A stretch of 64,000 nt of DNA from Candidatus Poribacteria bacterium (GCA_003635255.1 PYJC01000173.1:62001-126000), one strand, 5' to 3'; numbered from the stretch's first letter, positions 1-8,948 are shown. Program-made: numbers and translations. The notes: generated by a model not told the origin, from the letters alone.

Positions 1-143
1 TAGATAATTATGGGTTTTGTTATAGTTTCCAATGATATAGGCAATACAGAAAATTGATTTCCATTTTTTACTATCCTTTTGTGTCTTGCAGACTCTAATG
101 GGGTAACATCACAATTGGTTAAAAAAAATTGGAGGAATTAAAA

Positions 144-380
144 ATGGAACAAATCACACTCATCGTCGCTATTATATTTGCGAGTATCTCAGTAACAACC
201 CTTGGATGCCTCTGGTTGAGTCTATCTTACTTTAAAAAGAAAAAGGGGCTAACAAAAGGAGCATCGCAAAGCGACATGGCAGCACTGCAGCAAAAAGTGA
301 AAGACGTTCAAGAAGAAGTTGTTGTCCTCAAAGAAGAAGTGCAACGGCTCATCCGAATCGCCAAAGGCAAAGATGCGTGA
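144..380 (+). CDS. Small membrane protein with cytoplasmic coiled coil
   Basis: This encodes 78 residues. A hydrophobic segment (about residues 4-27) is followed by a KKKK stop-transfer patch and a predicted coiled coil (about 45-75, rich in K, E, V and L heptads). The start is the ATG at 144 because GGAGGAA lies 6 bases upstream; an in-frame TTG at 129 overlaps that site. The layout (one helix, then a basic patch and coiled coil) resembles PspB-like membrane proteins, but there is no decisive motif. It is followed 14 bases later by a second small membrane protein with its own strong ribosome site, so the two are probably co-transcribed. Function is unknown. Confidence 0.7.
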   Translation: MEQITLIVAIIFASISVTTLGCLWLSLSYFKKKKGLTKGASQSDMAALQQKVKDVQEEVVVLKEEVQRLIRIAKGKDA

Positions 381-394
381 AGGAGGGAACTGAC

Positions 395-727
395 ATGTTG
401 ATGCTACTACTACTGATTTTTCTTGGGTTGGTGTTCTTCTTTGTGCTTCAGGCTGCCGCTGCAATTACGACTATTGTAACGATAGCCGTCGGCGTGACAA
501 CAATTACGATTATCGCATGTGTTTGGGTGGCGACATCGTACTACCTCAAAGAGTCGGGATACGAACCGAAAGCTGCGCAGCAGATTTACCATCAGGTGGA
601 CTCGGATTTAAAACAGATTGTTGGAGATCTGCAGGAAATCCGTTTTGAATTGGAAGATGTTGAGCCGCATCTGCGGAATATGGAATTTTTAAAGTACGCC
701 CGCCAAAATCGTGAAACAGAAAATTAG
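395..727 (+). CDS. Small membrane protein, hypothetical
   Basis: This encodes 110 residues. The first 50 are hydrophobic (Leu-rich, then Ala/Thr/Ile/Val-rich, enough for two membrane segments) and the remainder is a charged, helical tail with possible heptads (about 70-105). The ATG at 395 is chosen because AAGGAGGG lies just upstream; the in-frame GTG at 377 would overlap that site. It follows the gene at 144-380 and shares its membrane-plus-charged-helix layout, so the pair probably works together at the membrane. No family was recognised. Confidence 0.65.
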   Translation: MLMLLLLIFLGLVFFFVLQAAAAITTIVTIAVGVTTITIIACVWVATSYYLKESGYEPKAAQQIYHQVDSDLKQIVGDLQEIRFELEDVEPHLRNMEFLKYARQNRETEN

Positions 728-873
728 CGTCGTAAAACGGAAAAGTTAAACTGTTCCGCATCAACCTGTTACAACGCCTTGTATTTTTTGGGTAGGGTTA
801 CCATAGAGGGGCATCTTTTGCAAAGGGCTTGTAGGGCATTCTCGAAAGCTTTTTTTCAAGGCACCTTGCATAA

Positions 874-1011
874 GTAAAATCTGCTGATGATCGAATTCTA
901 CTGATGATCGGTGCAGGGCATGTCTTTCTGGTGCAGCAGTTCCTTGAGGATTCAGGCGATTACATCGTCGAAAGCCCGTTGAAATACCTAAAAGCGGAGC
1001 ATGCTAATTGA
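874..1011 (+). pseudogene. C-terminal fragment of a DUF5694-type protein
   Basis: An open frame after the stop at 871-873 reads VKSADDRILLMIGAGHV and continues with FLVQQFLEDSGDYIVES to a TGA at 1009-1011. The pattern D-R-I-L-x-x-x-G-A-G-H-V followed by a leucine/acidic helix and a closing Y-L matches my memory of the last part of DUF5694 proteins. No start codon or ribosome site precedes it, so it is a remnant. The N-terminal half of the same kind of protein begins immediately downstream at 1001, giving the order C-half then N-half. Confidence 0.5.
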
Positions 1012-1411
1012 TGAACATCAAACGAAACCGACAATCATCATTCTCAGCAGCGGACGCTTAGTTAATCCGGGAATGGATGGAAGTGATTATAAAATGGATG
1101 ATGTCCTTGCGCCGAAACGACAATGCGAAATCAAGCAGTTGGTCGAACAGTTCAAGGCGTTTAATCCTATCACGGTAGCACTTGAGGTAGATTTTTCACG
1201 GAATGCTGAAATTAATGCAGAGTATCAAGGTTATCTGAAAGGAACATATCAACTGACACGCGGTGAGGGGAACCAGATCGGTTATCGATTAGCAAAACAA
1301 CTCGGGCATTCAAAGGTATACTACGTGGATTATTTCCGAAGTAGCAAAGAAAATCCAAAGGCGCGCAGTGGACTTGGCGACCCCAAAATTGTATCTTTTA
1401 TAATTAGATGA
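1001..1411 (+). pseudogene. N-terminal fragment of a DUF5694-type protein
   Basis: These 136 residues contain NPGMD, then KMDDVLAPKRQ, an acidic/aromatic stretch, and a helix with GNQIGYRLAKQLGHSKVYYVD, which together resemble the first half of DUF5694 family proteins (usually about 250 residues or more). The frame ends early, soon after the VDY motif, and lacks the C-terminal G-A-G-H block that instead sits just upstream at 874-1011. The position where the family usually has a G-T-x-H-F-like motif reads SSGRLV, so the conserved His is missing. No convincing ribosome site was found. It is probably a non-functional remnant of a tandem duplication or rearrangement. Confidence 0.55.
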
Positions 1412-1555
1412 AGCAGTTAAAGTGTTAGGAGAACGGGTATTCTTTTAGGATGATAGATATTCCTAAATGAAAACTAAAGTATCTAAAGAATATCCGATGT
1501 GCTATCCTGGTCCACTGTTTCAATCCATGACCTGAATGAGAAGGAAATTTGGCAA

Positions 1556-3232
1556 ATGAAAAGTATATTTCTACATCGTATTTCACCGTTTGTGATTTTC
1601 ACTTCGTTTCTATTAACACTATACACTTTCGCGCAGGATGTCCACCAACCAACGCTGCCCAAAGAGGTAAAAGCATACCTCGGAAGGAGCGAGATAACCG
1701 ATATAAAATTCTCTGATGATAGTACCCGCCTTGCAGTCAGCAGCAGCACCGGGACGTGGATATATGATGCACACACAGGCGATGAATTATTCAAACTCAC
1801 AGAAAAGGATGATTTAGCAAATATAACCACATTTTCACCAAGAAATTCAGCCTCCGCGTTTTCGTTAGATGGAGAAACAATTGCGACCGCAGACCCTAAC
1901 GGCACAATCACTTTGTGGGACACAGACGCTAATAACATACAAGGAACTTTCAGCGGACATAAATCCGAAGTTAGCGCGCTAGCATTTTCGCAAGAAGGAA
2001 CGTTGCTGGCAAGCGGAACCCACGGTGAAATTCGTCTATGGGATGTCGTATCTCAGCGTGAACGCCTCACTTTCAACAGGTATACGAATAAAGTACTTGA
2101 ATTGACATTCTTGGAGGATGGAAAAATCCTCGCCAGCGTTGATAAGGATGGCACACTCCGCTTGTGGGAAACTACCACTGGTGAATTACGAACTACTTTT
2201 GCAAAATTGATCGAAAAACCTAAAGTCTTGGCGTTTTCACCTAATGGGACTACGCTTGCCACTGCAAACTCGGCGGGCATTCTCCAGGTGTGGGAAACTA
2301 CTACCGGCCGTAAAATCTTTTCACGGCTCACGGCGCATATAGGCGTAATCTCAACATTAGCTTTTACACCGAACAGCAAAACGATGGTCTCTGGTGGACA
2401 AGATGGCACTGTCCGGACGTGGGATGTCACAACTGGTAACCTACAACTGGCGGACTCCTTTGGACGAGCAACAGCAACTTGGGCGTTAGTAGTTTCTGCG
2501 GATGGATCTACATGTGCAGGAGGCATCCCCGCAGATGCGGACGCAACGATTCAGGTATGGGACGCAACTACAGGCAAACAAACCAAGCCTATTGCCTCAA
2601 AGCACGTAGGTGGTGAATGGATCCTTGCAATATCACCAGATGGGACCCGACTGGCGAGTGGCGGCAGAGACGGAAAGATCTTTATTATCAATACTGAGAC
2701 AGGCAAAGAACTTTTCAGTTTTACAGAACATACCGATGGCATTAATACGTTGGTATTTTCGCATGATGGCACCCGCTTAGCAAGCAGTGGAAAAGACGGT
2801 AAGATTCGCTTATGGGACGTGGATAATGGTAATACACTCTTAACACTTACAGATGACTGCGGTTCATTAGCTTTCTCACCAGATAGAAAAATCCTTGCAA
2901 GTGTTGGTAGAGGTGTTAACCTTTGGAATCTGGAAACCGGTATCATTATGAAAACCCTTACCAAGTACGAAGGCTCAATCACGAAAGCACTAGTGTTTTC
3001 GCCGGACAGTAAAGCCCTTGTCACGGGCGGAATAGGTTTGAAATTATGGAATGTGGATACCGGTGTTCTGATAATGGGCCGTACCCAGTATGCTAACACT
3101 CAGGGTTTAAGTATAATCCAATCATTGGAATTCTCACCGGATGGGAAAATCCTTGCAATCGGGGACTGGGACGGTATTCTCTTATGGGAGTGGGATAAAA
3201 TTGCTTCCTCTATACCTTCCTTTGATAGATGA
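1556..3232 (+). CDS. Secreted WD40-repeat protein
   Basis: This encodes 558 residues. The ATG at 1556 has AAGGAAA upstream and opens a signal peptide (hydrophobic residues about 9-26, ending TFAQD), so the protein is exported. The rest is about a dozen WD40 blades with repeated elements such as LAFSPDGTxLASGGxDGxIRLWDxxTG (for example near residues 40-80, 90-170, 250-300, 370-420 and 500-550). That is enough for one and a half to two seven-bladed propellers, which typically act as protein-binding scaffolds. No enzyme domain is present. Expanded WD40 families are typical of Poribacteria-like genomes. The stop overlaps the start of the next open frame. Confidence 0.9.
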   Translation: MKSIFLHRISPFVIFTSFLLTLYTFAQDVHQPTLPKEVKAYLGRSEITDIKFSDDSTRLAVSSSTGTWIYDAHTGDELFKLTEKDDLANITTFSPRNSASAFSLDGETIATADPNGTITLWDTDANNIQGTFSGHKSEVSALAFSQEGTLLASGTHGEIRLWDVVSQRERLTFNRYTNKVLELTFLEDGKILASVDKDGTLRLWETTTGELRTTFAKLIEKPKVLAFSPNGTTLATANSAGILQVWETTTGRKIFSRLTAHIGVISTLAFTPNSKTMVSGGQDGTVRTWDVTTGNLQLADSFGRATATWALVVSADGSTCAGGIPADADATIQVWDATTGKQTKPIASKHVGGEWILAISPDGTRLASGGRDGKIFIINTETGKELFSFTEHTDGINTLVFSHDGTRLASSGKDGKIRLWDVDNGNTLLTLTDDCGSLAFSPDRKILASVGRGVNLWNLETGIIMKTLTKYEGSITKALVFSPDSKALVTGGIGLKLWNVDTGVLIMGRTQYANTQGLSIIQSLEFSPDGKILAIGDWDGILLWEWDKIASSIPSFDR

Positions 3233-3540
3233 TGCTTCTTTTTACCCAAAACCAGTTTTCAACAGACATTTCAGTCGTGGGCATTTCAAGCAATCGCCCA
3301 CCCGCGTCCAACGCTGGTTTCTGCTACTTCTGCTCGAATAAGGGTGATCCAGAAAGCCTGCATATCTATCCTGTAAAAGAGGGGTTATCTCAGAAGTCGG
3401 TGGATCCAGACGCTGTGCCGGTTTTTGAGGAGCAGATCCCTTATCGGAGCGTGTTAACCCAAGTTATGTTGCTGGTCCTGTTTAATCTGCTATTCTTTAT
3501 TGTCGCATTGGTTTCTTTTCTGAAAAGCGATTTGAAATAG
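3232..3540 (+). pseudogene. Probable C-terminal remnant of an ABC-2 type permease
   Basis: An open frame of about 102 residues overlaps the end of the WD40 gene, with no ribosome site. Its last 30 residues form one strong membrane helix (LTQVMLLVLFNLLFFIVALV) ending with a short charged tail SFLKSDLK. This N-L-L-F-F-x-x-A-x-x-x-F-L-x-x-D layout is familiar from the last helix of ABC-2/DUF3526-type permeases. The region before it lacks the other helices a permease would need. I read it as a decayed permease end rather than a full gene. A small single-pass membrane protein is the alternative. Confidence 0.4.
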
Positions 3541-3574
3541 ATATGAGGTCTGGTATTGAACTTACGTTAAAGTG

Positions 3575-4762
3575 CTAAAAAGTCAACCATCGATGAAACA
3601 GAACGCCTCTGCCCTCAGGTTCAACCACCCGCAACAAAACCTTTCCATCGGTAAAAAAATCCACCGCCATGAAACCCGTGTGCTGATGCGCGAACAAAGT
3701 ATTTTCCCCAGACAACACTTCTGTTACCTTTCGACTCGCGGCCGCCCCGCTGACGAGGAGATAATCGACACTATCACCTTTTAAGACCTGTAAAGAGTGT
3801 TCATGTCCGGCGGCATAGATTAAAAGGGATGTGCCTTCAGGTGGCGGTTTGCGCGTGGAAAATGCCCGGTTGAGTTGCACTACCAAATTGTTGTATGGGG
3901 CACTGCCTATATCTTGATCGAATTTGTAAAAGTATTTCCTTGCATACGGATGCACTGAACCAATTATCGGTATTGGAATCCAGAGCCATTCTTCTAAAGC
4001 TCTGGTAGGAAAAAGATGTGCCTTCCAGTCAAAAGAGCCGCCGTGTGGGCCGTAGCTTTGCAACGGGTGGTGCCCCAGAACGATAACCGGCAATTCTGTA
4101 TCTAATAGTGCTATAAGTTCTTCTATAACCGTTTCAGGTGATTTTTCTGGTTTTTCATGTTGATGGAGCCACCATTGTGTATCCAGTACAATCAGCCGGA
4201 CAACGGGGTTAACTTTCGGCAGTTCAAGAGCAACTGGACCGGGTGAACCTCCAGATGGCAGGAAATTCTGTTCACCGGCAAGTGCATTATTGATAAACTT
4301 CTCTTGTGCAAGAAGCGCGCTATACCCTTCCGATCTTCCACTTGCCCAATCGTGGTTTCCGGGGATAAAGAGTCCGTGGACCCCCACATCTTTAACAACG
4401 GAGAGTTGTGGGACAAGTCGTTCCGCGGCTTCATGTTTTCGGCGTTCTGTCATCCCCTCTGGGTACATATTGTCCCCTAAAAAGACGATACTCGTTTTCG
4501 CAGCGTCCTTTTGTGCCCATTCACCGAGGGTTTTCAAGACCGGTTCATCCGGTCTCGGTTCGCCACCATCGCCGAGTAACAAAAGACGATAACGGAGTAC
4601 GCCTGCTGTTTCGCTCTCACGTCTTTCGATATCAGGTATCTCTGGATGGTAATACGGCTTGGTATGACTGCACCCCGCACTTGTCAGCTGTATCGCCTGA
4701 ATAATGCAACAGAGCAGAATGATATAGCCAGTGAAATTAGGGCGTTGATAAAATCGCTTCAT
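3575..4762 (-). CDS. Calcineurin-like metallophosphoesterase
   Basis: This encodes 395 residues. The N-terminus is a signal sequence ending in LTSAGC, a plausible but not ideal lipobox, so the protein is probably exported and perhaps lipid-anchored. The metallophosphoesterase motifs appear in order: LLLGDGGEP (about 60), FLGDNMYPEG (about 94), PGNHDW (about 134), LGHHPLQSYG (about 230) and AGHEHSLQ (about 318), which supply the two-metal ligands. This arrangement (GDG, GDNxYP, GNHDW, GHH, GHxH) is that of purple-acid-phosphatase-like or phosphodiesterase-like enzymes. The substrate cannot be read from sequence. It lies downstream of hisS on the same strand with a 47-base gap and may be the last gene of that transcript. 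Confidence 0.85.
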   Translation of the reverse strand: MKRFYQRPNFTGYIILLCCIIQAIQLTSAGCSHTKPYYHPEIPDIERRESETAGVLRYRLLLLGDGGEPRPDEPVLKTLGEWAQKDAAKTSIVFLGDNMYPEGMTERRKHEAAERLVPQLSVVKDVGVHGLFIPGNHDWASGRSEGYSALLAQEKFINNALAGEQNFLPSGGSPGPVALELPKVNPVVRLIVLDTQWWLHQHEKPEKSPETVIEELIALLDTELPVIVLGHHPLQSYGPHGGSFDWKAHLFPTRALEEWLWIPIPIIGSVHPYARKYFYKFDQDIGSAPYNNLVVQLNRAFSTRKPPPEGTSLLIYAAGHEHSLQVLKGDSVDYLLVSGAAASRKVTEVLSGENTLFAHQHTGFMAVDFFTDGKVLLRVVEPEGRGVLFHRWLTF

Positions 4763-4809
4763 TTTCTACAAAACTCCTATTATCATTTGCAATATTCAAC
4801 AGGCAATTT

Positions 4810-6141
4810 TTACATACTTGTCCATTTTCGGATGCGTTCAGCAACTTCACCTCGCGGGACAATGTGCTGTTCCCTGTTTGTGAGGTCTCGAACTGCGACT
4901 GTCCCTGCTTCTACTTCATCGGAACCGAGGATGACGGCATACGGAATACCTTTGGTATCTGCATACTTTATCTGTGCGCTCATGCGCGCTGGGCGGCTGT
5001 AGACCTCCGCACGGATACCATTCTGGCGCAGAAGTGACGCTACTTTCAAGGATTCTGGCGCGAGGTCAGCATCGAAAACAGTGACTAATACCTGTGTTAC
5101 TGTCTTTCCAACAGCGGATGGAAACATATCAAATTCTTCCATCACATCAATAATCCGCTCAATACCAAAACTGGTGCCTGTTGCCGGGTATCCCTGTTTG
5201 CTAAAACTTCCGATGAGTTCATCATATCGACCGCCACCGGTGATGCTCCCGATTTTAAGCTCCTCGACAACCGTCTCATAAATCGGACCTGTGTAATATT
5301 CCAAACCACGCACCATAGAGACATTCACCTTGTAGAATTCATCAGGCACACCAAGTGTTGTGAGATAACCGATCAGTGCCTCCAATTCCGAGATACCCTC
5401 TCGTGCGGCTCCGGAGTCGCTGAGTTGTTCACTGAGCGAATTTAGAACTGTCGCTGCATCGCCTTCGACCTCAAGCAGTGCGAGTAGTTTCTCAATAACA
5501 GGCTCCGGAATCTGGTTTTCGGCTAATTCTGATCTGACCCCTGCTAACCCAATCTTATCCAGTTTATCAATAGAACGGTATAGTCCGCCAAGCTGCTCGG
5601 TAGGTACGCCAGCGAATTGTCCAATGCCGGTGATGAGTTTCCGGTCGTTGATGTTAATCTCAAATTGCTTGAAACCGAGACGCGTTAGCACTTGATAGAT
5701 GAGCGTGACGTTTTCAGCATCGGCAAGCATGCTCTCGCTGCCCACTGTGTCCGCATCGCATTGGAAGAATTGGCGATAGCGTCCCTTTTGTGGACGTTCC
5801 GCCCGCCACACCGGATCAATCTGGTATCGCTTAAACGGTTTCGGCAGTTGCGGGTGCATCGCAACAACCCGACAGAGCGGTACTGAAAGATCATAACGGA
5901 GGGAGATGTCCTCTTTTCCACCGGCGTGTCCCGCCTGATAGATGAGTTTCTCGGCATCCGGTCCGTATTTGCCTGTGAGTACTTCGGATAATTCGAGGGC
6001 AGGTGTCTGTAACGGTTCAAAACCGAATTCTTCAAACACACCACGAATCACATCGATAACGTACTGCCTACGAATCATCTGTTCGGGTAAGATGTCTCGC
6101 ATCCCGCGCGGGACGCGCGGTTTAATGAATGGGGTTGCCAT
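4810..6141 (-). CDS. hisS: Histidine-tRNA ligase
   Basis: This encodes 443 residues, the normal length. It charges tRNA-His with histidine in the cytoplasm. Class II motifs are complete: motif 2 VWRAERPQKGRYRQFFQCDAD (about 111-131), the histidine loops VRGLEYYTGPIYE (277-289) and GGGRYDELIG (302-311), and motif 3 TGTSFGIERI (321-330) with the catalytic Arg. The anticodon-binding domain covers about 346-440. The gene starts 16 bases after hisG ends on the same strand, so hisZ-like, hisG and hisS probably form one operon linking histidine synthesis with tRNA charging. It differs from the HisRS-like protein at 7007-8443, which has lost motif-3 residues. Confidence 0.95.
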   Translation of the reverse strand: MATPFIKPRVPRGMRDILPEQMIRRQYVIDVIRGVFEEFGFEPLQTPALELSEVLTGKYGPDAEKLIYQAGHAGGKEDISLRYDLSVPLCRVVAMHPQLPKPFKRYQIDPVWRAERPQKGRYRQFFQCDADTVGSESMLADAENVTLIYQVLTRLGFKQFEININDRKLITGIGQFAGVPTEQLGGLYRSIDKLDKIGLAGVRSELAENQIPEPVIEKLLALLEVEGDAATVLNSLSEQLSDSGAAREGISELEALIGYLTTLGVPDEFYKVNVSMVRGLEYYTGPIYETVVEELKIGSITGGGRYDELIGSFSKQGYPATGTSFGIERIIDVMEEFDMFPSAVGKTVTQVLVTVFDADLAPESLKVASLLRQNGIRAEVYSRPARMSAQIKYADTKGIPYAVILGSDEVEAGTVAVRDLTNREQHIVPRGEVAERIRKWTSM

Positions 6142-6157
6142 GGGTTTTGCTCCTCAA

Positions 6158-6937
6158 TTAAATGTGTCCGGGAAGTGCTTGACTTCGCCGTCTCCGCAAA
6201 CCTTTCTGAAGTGTCTGCTTGAATTCTTCAATTTTTTCGCGCTTCCAAGCATCTTTGAGTGCCTTCGGATTCGCAATGAGCGTCGATTCGGATTCGCGTA
6301 AGCGTTCAATCTCCTTGAGCGAATTTGCCTTGATTGTACGCCGTGATGCTGTCGAATTGTCGATGATTGCGTCGGCTTCCTCTGGCGGTTTTCCTTCGGT
6401 TGCCCCAAAAGACAGCATGAGTCTGATTGGTGACTGGTAAGAGCCGGGGGTATTAAGCCGCTTCCACGGTGTTAAGATCGCCGGTGCGACCTTATTTTCT
6501 GTCTTTTCAAGGATGTATTTCTCGGCGATATTCAAATATTCGGTAGAGATGAGGATGTCTCCATGAGCGAGGTTCATCAAATCCTCAAATGTATTGATAT
6601 CTTCTCGTTCTTCGCGAACAGCGAGAATGATATCGATGTGTCCATATTCCAAAGGCAAAATTTCTTCGACATCTGAGTCGGTCTCTTCAACCCAATCTTG
6701 ACCGGTGATCCCTAAATCATAAAAATCATCCATACCGACGTAGACTGGTATCTCTTGTGGACGTGAAATCTTGATTTGAAATTCGCTATCGTTGCGAAAG
6801 GTAGCGCGATAGGATCGGTCGGTTGTAGTATAACCGTTGAGTTCATAACCGGCACGCTGAAACATTTCAAGGGTGTCTCCTTGTAGACTGCCTTTCGGTA
6901 AAAGTAGATTCAGCGTCCGTTGTGATTCCGTTTTCAT
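6158..6937 (-). CDS. hisG: ATP phosphoribosyltransferase, short-form catalytic subunit
   Basis: This encodes 259 residues. HisG catalyses the first step of histidine synthesis (ATP + PRPP to phosphoribosyl-ATP). Visible family blocks are LLLPKGSLQGDTLEMF (about 12-27), YDLGITGQDWVEE (about 73-85), STEYLNIAEKYI (about 131) and the PRPP-loop-like segment EEADAIIDNSTASRRTIKAN (about 187). The C-terminal ACT-like regulatory domain of long HisG (about 300 aa) is absent, so this is the short form that normally needs HisZ. A HisRS-like gene lacking motif 3 lies immediately upstream and fits as HisZ. The C-terminal 30 residues are unusually basic. Confidence 0.88.
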   Translation of the reverse strand: MKTESQRTLNLLLPKGSLQGDTLEMFQRAGYELNGYTTTDRSYRATFRNDSEFQIKISRPQEIPVYVGMDDFYDLGITGQDWVEETDSDVEEILPLEYGHIDIILAVREEREDINTFEDLMNLAHGDILISTEYLNIAEKYILEKTENKVAPAILTPWKRLNTPGSYQSPIRLMLSFGATEGKPPEEADAIIDNSTASRRTIKANSLKEIERLRESESTLIANPKALKDAWKREKIEEFKQTLQKGLRRRRSQALPGHI

Positions 6938-7006
6938 TTGTTTAATCTTACTCCTTTCTCTGAAGAATAATTGTATTCTTTACCAGTTTTTGACAATCAG
7001 TAACAT

Positions 7007-8443
7007 CTAAGGGAGATCGGTAACAGCGGTTTTTTGTGTGTCACCAGTTCTGAGGTGAATCAGGTATATTGAGTCATCTGTAGTTAAACGAAGCAGGTAA
7101 TCGTAGTTCAATTGGTTAGCGTAATCCCGCTGTGCTTGGAAATCCCGTTCCATTAAATCCACTTCAACGTTTTTACCTTCTCTTCGCAGTGTCTCTGCAA
7201 GTCGGTGTGCTTCCGAAGCCTGTTCTGGGGTCTCTACTGCGATGAAGTAGTCTTTTCTTCCGTTGCCAGTCACTGCTCCTGTGTCAGCGAACGCCTCTAC
7301 AAGCGCGTCGAATTGGAACGCAAACCCAGCACCGGGTGTGGATGGACCCCCAAAGGACCCAATGAGTCCGTCATATCTCCCACCGCCACAAAGTGGTAGA
7401 CGTTTCTCAGACAATTCAATCTGAAAAACCGTGCCTGTATAGAAATCAAATCCCCGCGTAATACCCAAATTGATTTCAAAGTCTGTGATATCGTAGTTCT
7501 CTAAGCAATCGCAGAGTGCAAGTAGTTCTTGGCGGGCAGTCTGCGCAGTATCACTGAGGTGCGTCTTCCACGTTGCCATCACGGTGTCCTTATCACCACA
7601 AATCTTTGAGATATCGATACAACGCTGCGCGGTCTCTTCAGAGATATTGAAATAGCGTTGCCACCTTGATTTATAGGTTTCCTCGGCAATCGCTGGGAGT
7701 TTCTCGGTATAAGTAGACGCAGTATTTTCGGTCAACTCTTGGATTTCGGAAGCCTCTATTTTGTAAGCACCTTGGTAGTCAGATCCTTGCGACCGACGCA
7801 GTATATTGAGTGTGTCTTGAAGCGTTTTCAGATCCCAACGTTGACTTTCGTTGCGGAGCCGGACAAGGTAATCAAGGTCCCATATAATTTCACCGTGGTC
7901 TTTGGTATCCAGCGCGACCTGTTTGAAAATCTCGCGGAAGACCCCTGTATTACCGATTCTTAACTTTGTATGTGGGATGTTGAGTTTCTCAAGAATTCGG
8001 ATCGGCATCGCAATAATTTCAGCGTCTGCGTGCGCGGAAGCCGGTCCAACGAGTTCAACACCGGCTTGTCGGAATTCTCGCTTTACTTCCGTACCGTCGG
8101 TAATGGGTTCCTGTCGGACACACTGCCCAATGTAGTAGAGTTTATAGGGATAAGGGAAGTGTTTCAGTCGCCCATTGGCAATGAGTCGGCAGACAGGTGC
8201 AGTCAACTCAGGTCTTAGCGCGTAGTCCACCCTATCCGAACCGACAAATGTGAACATCTTATGGCGGATCTCTTCACCAGATTGTGCGGATAACAGCGCG
8301 AAAGATTCAAACAAAGGGGTCTGAACCTGTGCGTATCCGTAAGTTTCAAAGGTTTTACGAACGATATTTTCAACGAAATTTCGCTGGACCATCTGCTCGG
8401 GTAGAAAGTCATTCGTCCCGGCAGGTTTATCAAACTTGCTCAT
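7007..8443 (-). CDS. hisZ: HisRS-like protein, probable HisZ regulatory subunit
   Basis: This encodes 478 residues with a class II histidyl-tRNA-synthetase fold. It keeps the histidine-site motifs GITRGFDFYTGTVF (327-340) and LCGGGRYDGLIGSF (351-364) and a motif-2-like segment with R110 and KREFRQ. Motif 3 reads GAGFAFQFDAL, so the conserved G-x-E-R with its ATP-binding Arg is missing and aminoacylation is unlikely. HisZ binds short HisG and makes it active and histidine-sensitive, and the next gene 69 bases downstream is a short hisG. Unlike many HisZ proteins it retains an anticodon-domain-like C-terminus (about 398-470). The alternative, a diverged second HisRS, is less likely because a complete hisS follows. 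Confidence 0.78.
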   Translation of the reverse strand: MSKFDKPAGTNDFLPEQMVQRNFVENIVRKTFETYGYAQVQTPLFESFALLSAQSGEEIRHKMFTFVGSDRVDYALRPELTAPVCRLIANGRLKHFPYPYKLYYIGQCVRQEPITDGTEVKREFRQAGVELVGPASAHADAEIIAMPIRILEKLNIPHTKLRIGNTGVFREIFKQVALDTKDHGEIIWDLDYLVRLRNESQRWDLKTLQDTLNILRRSQGSDYQGAYKIEASEIQELTENTASTYTEKLPAIAEETYKSRWQRYFNISEETAQRCIDISKICGDKDTVMATWKTHLSDTAQTARQELLALCDCLENYDITDFEINLGITRGFDFYTGTVFQIELSEKRLPLCGGGRYDGLIGSFGGPSTPGAGFAFQFDALVEAFADTGAVTGNGRKDYFIAVETPEQASEAHRLAETLRREGKNVEVDLMERDFQAQRDYANQLNYDYLLRLTTDDSIYLIHLRTGDTQKTAVTDLP

Positions 8444-8635
8444 TTTTTTTCATGTACGCCAAGGGTACATCCTCCACCTATTGTTTATAAAAACGCCAAT
8501 TTCAAAAGACTTTAAAATCACCAATTCTGCCTTGATCTTGACAGAAACCTGTTTTTGACAGGGCTCCCACCCGTTACTGGGAAGGGGACAAAACGGAGCG
8601 AAAACCTTAAAAATAAATAGTCAAAAAAAAACCCA

Positions 8636-8699
8636 GTAAACTCTTGCGCTTTTCTCGCGCGTGCTAACAACATAGCACGGAGGAGAGCGGCTTGTTTAC
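8636..8699. other. Long imperfect hairpin, possible structured RNA
   Basis: The outer arms GTAAAC and GTTTAC enclose a second stem pairing (GCGCTTTTCTC with GAGGAGAGCGG) and a terminal stem CGTGCTA/TAGCACG with a six-base loop. It lies in the divergent spacer upstream of both hisZ and the GT39-like gene. It resembles no RNA family I know (not tmRNA, SRP RNA, RNase P or a known riboswitch). Confidence 0.3.
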
Positions 8700-8836
8700 C
8701 AGGGTCCAAACAAGTTAAACTTGCTTTGTATCAAAGATATCTATTCACATTCCCTCATCCGCTCTACTTAGAAGTGGACCGAATGATGGTGATGGATGTT
8801 AAATGTAGTGACGTTAAGCATTTTTCAGTATGACTC

Positions 8837-8852
8837 GCAAGTTGAAACTTGC
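8837..8852. repeat. GCAAGTT/AACTTGC dyad, member of a dispersed repeat family
   Basis: This is a perfect 7-base inverted repeat around a GA centre. Related words occur at 42753-42786 and in tandem at 47491-47568 (common core: GCAA, then a spacer, then GAAA(A)CTTGC). All copies are intergenic. Confidence 0.5.
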
Positions 8853-8948
8853 CATTAAGAAAGTTAGTGATTTTAATTTAGACTTAATGATATTATACTC
8901 TATTGAGTGGTAAATGTCAAATTTTTAAAAAGGCTACCAGATAACCTT

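Larger units (their letters stand above)
8453..8948. other. Gene-free divergent spacer with inverted repeats
   Basis: About 500 bases separate the start of hisZ (-) from the GT39-like gene (+). No open frame here has a credible start. The spacer holds a long imperfect hairpin at 8636-8699 (outer arms GTAAAC/GTTTAC, inner arms CGTGCTA/TAGCACG) and a small hairpin CCTGT..ACAGG around 8548-8562. A 16-base dyad GCAAGTT-GA-AACTTGC lies at 8837-8852 and belongs to a repeat family seen elsewhere in the window. It may carry a small RNA, and must hold the promoters for both flanking genes, but no promoter was clear enough to mark. Confidence 0.5.

Noticed and set aside
7007..8443. A second true histidyl-tRNA synthetase
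   Set aside because: Motif 3 lacks the G-x-E-R arginine and a short HisG is adjacent, so HisZ is the better reading.
8518..8709. A 63-residue open frame in the hisZ/GT39 spacer
   Set aside because: It coincides with inverted-repeat structure and has no ribosome site or family likeness.
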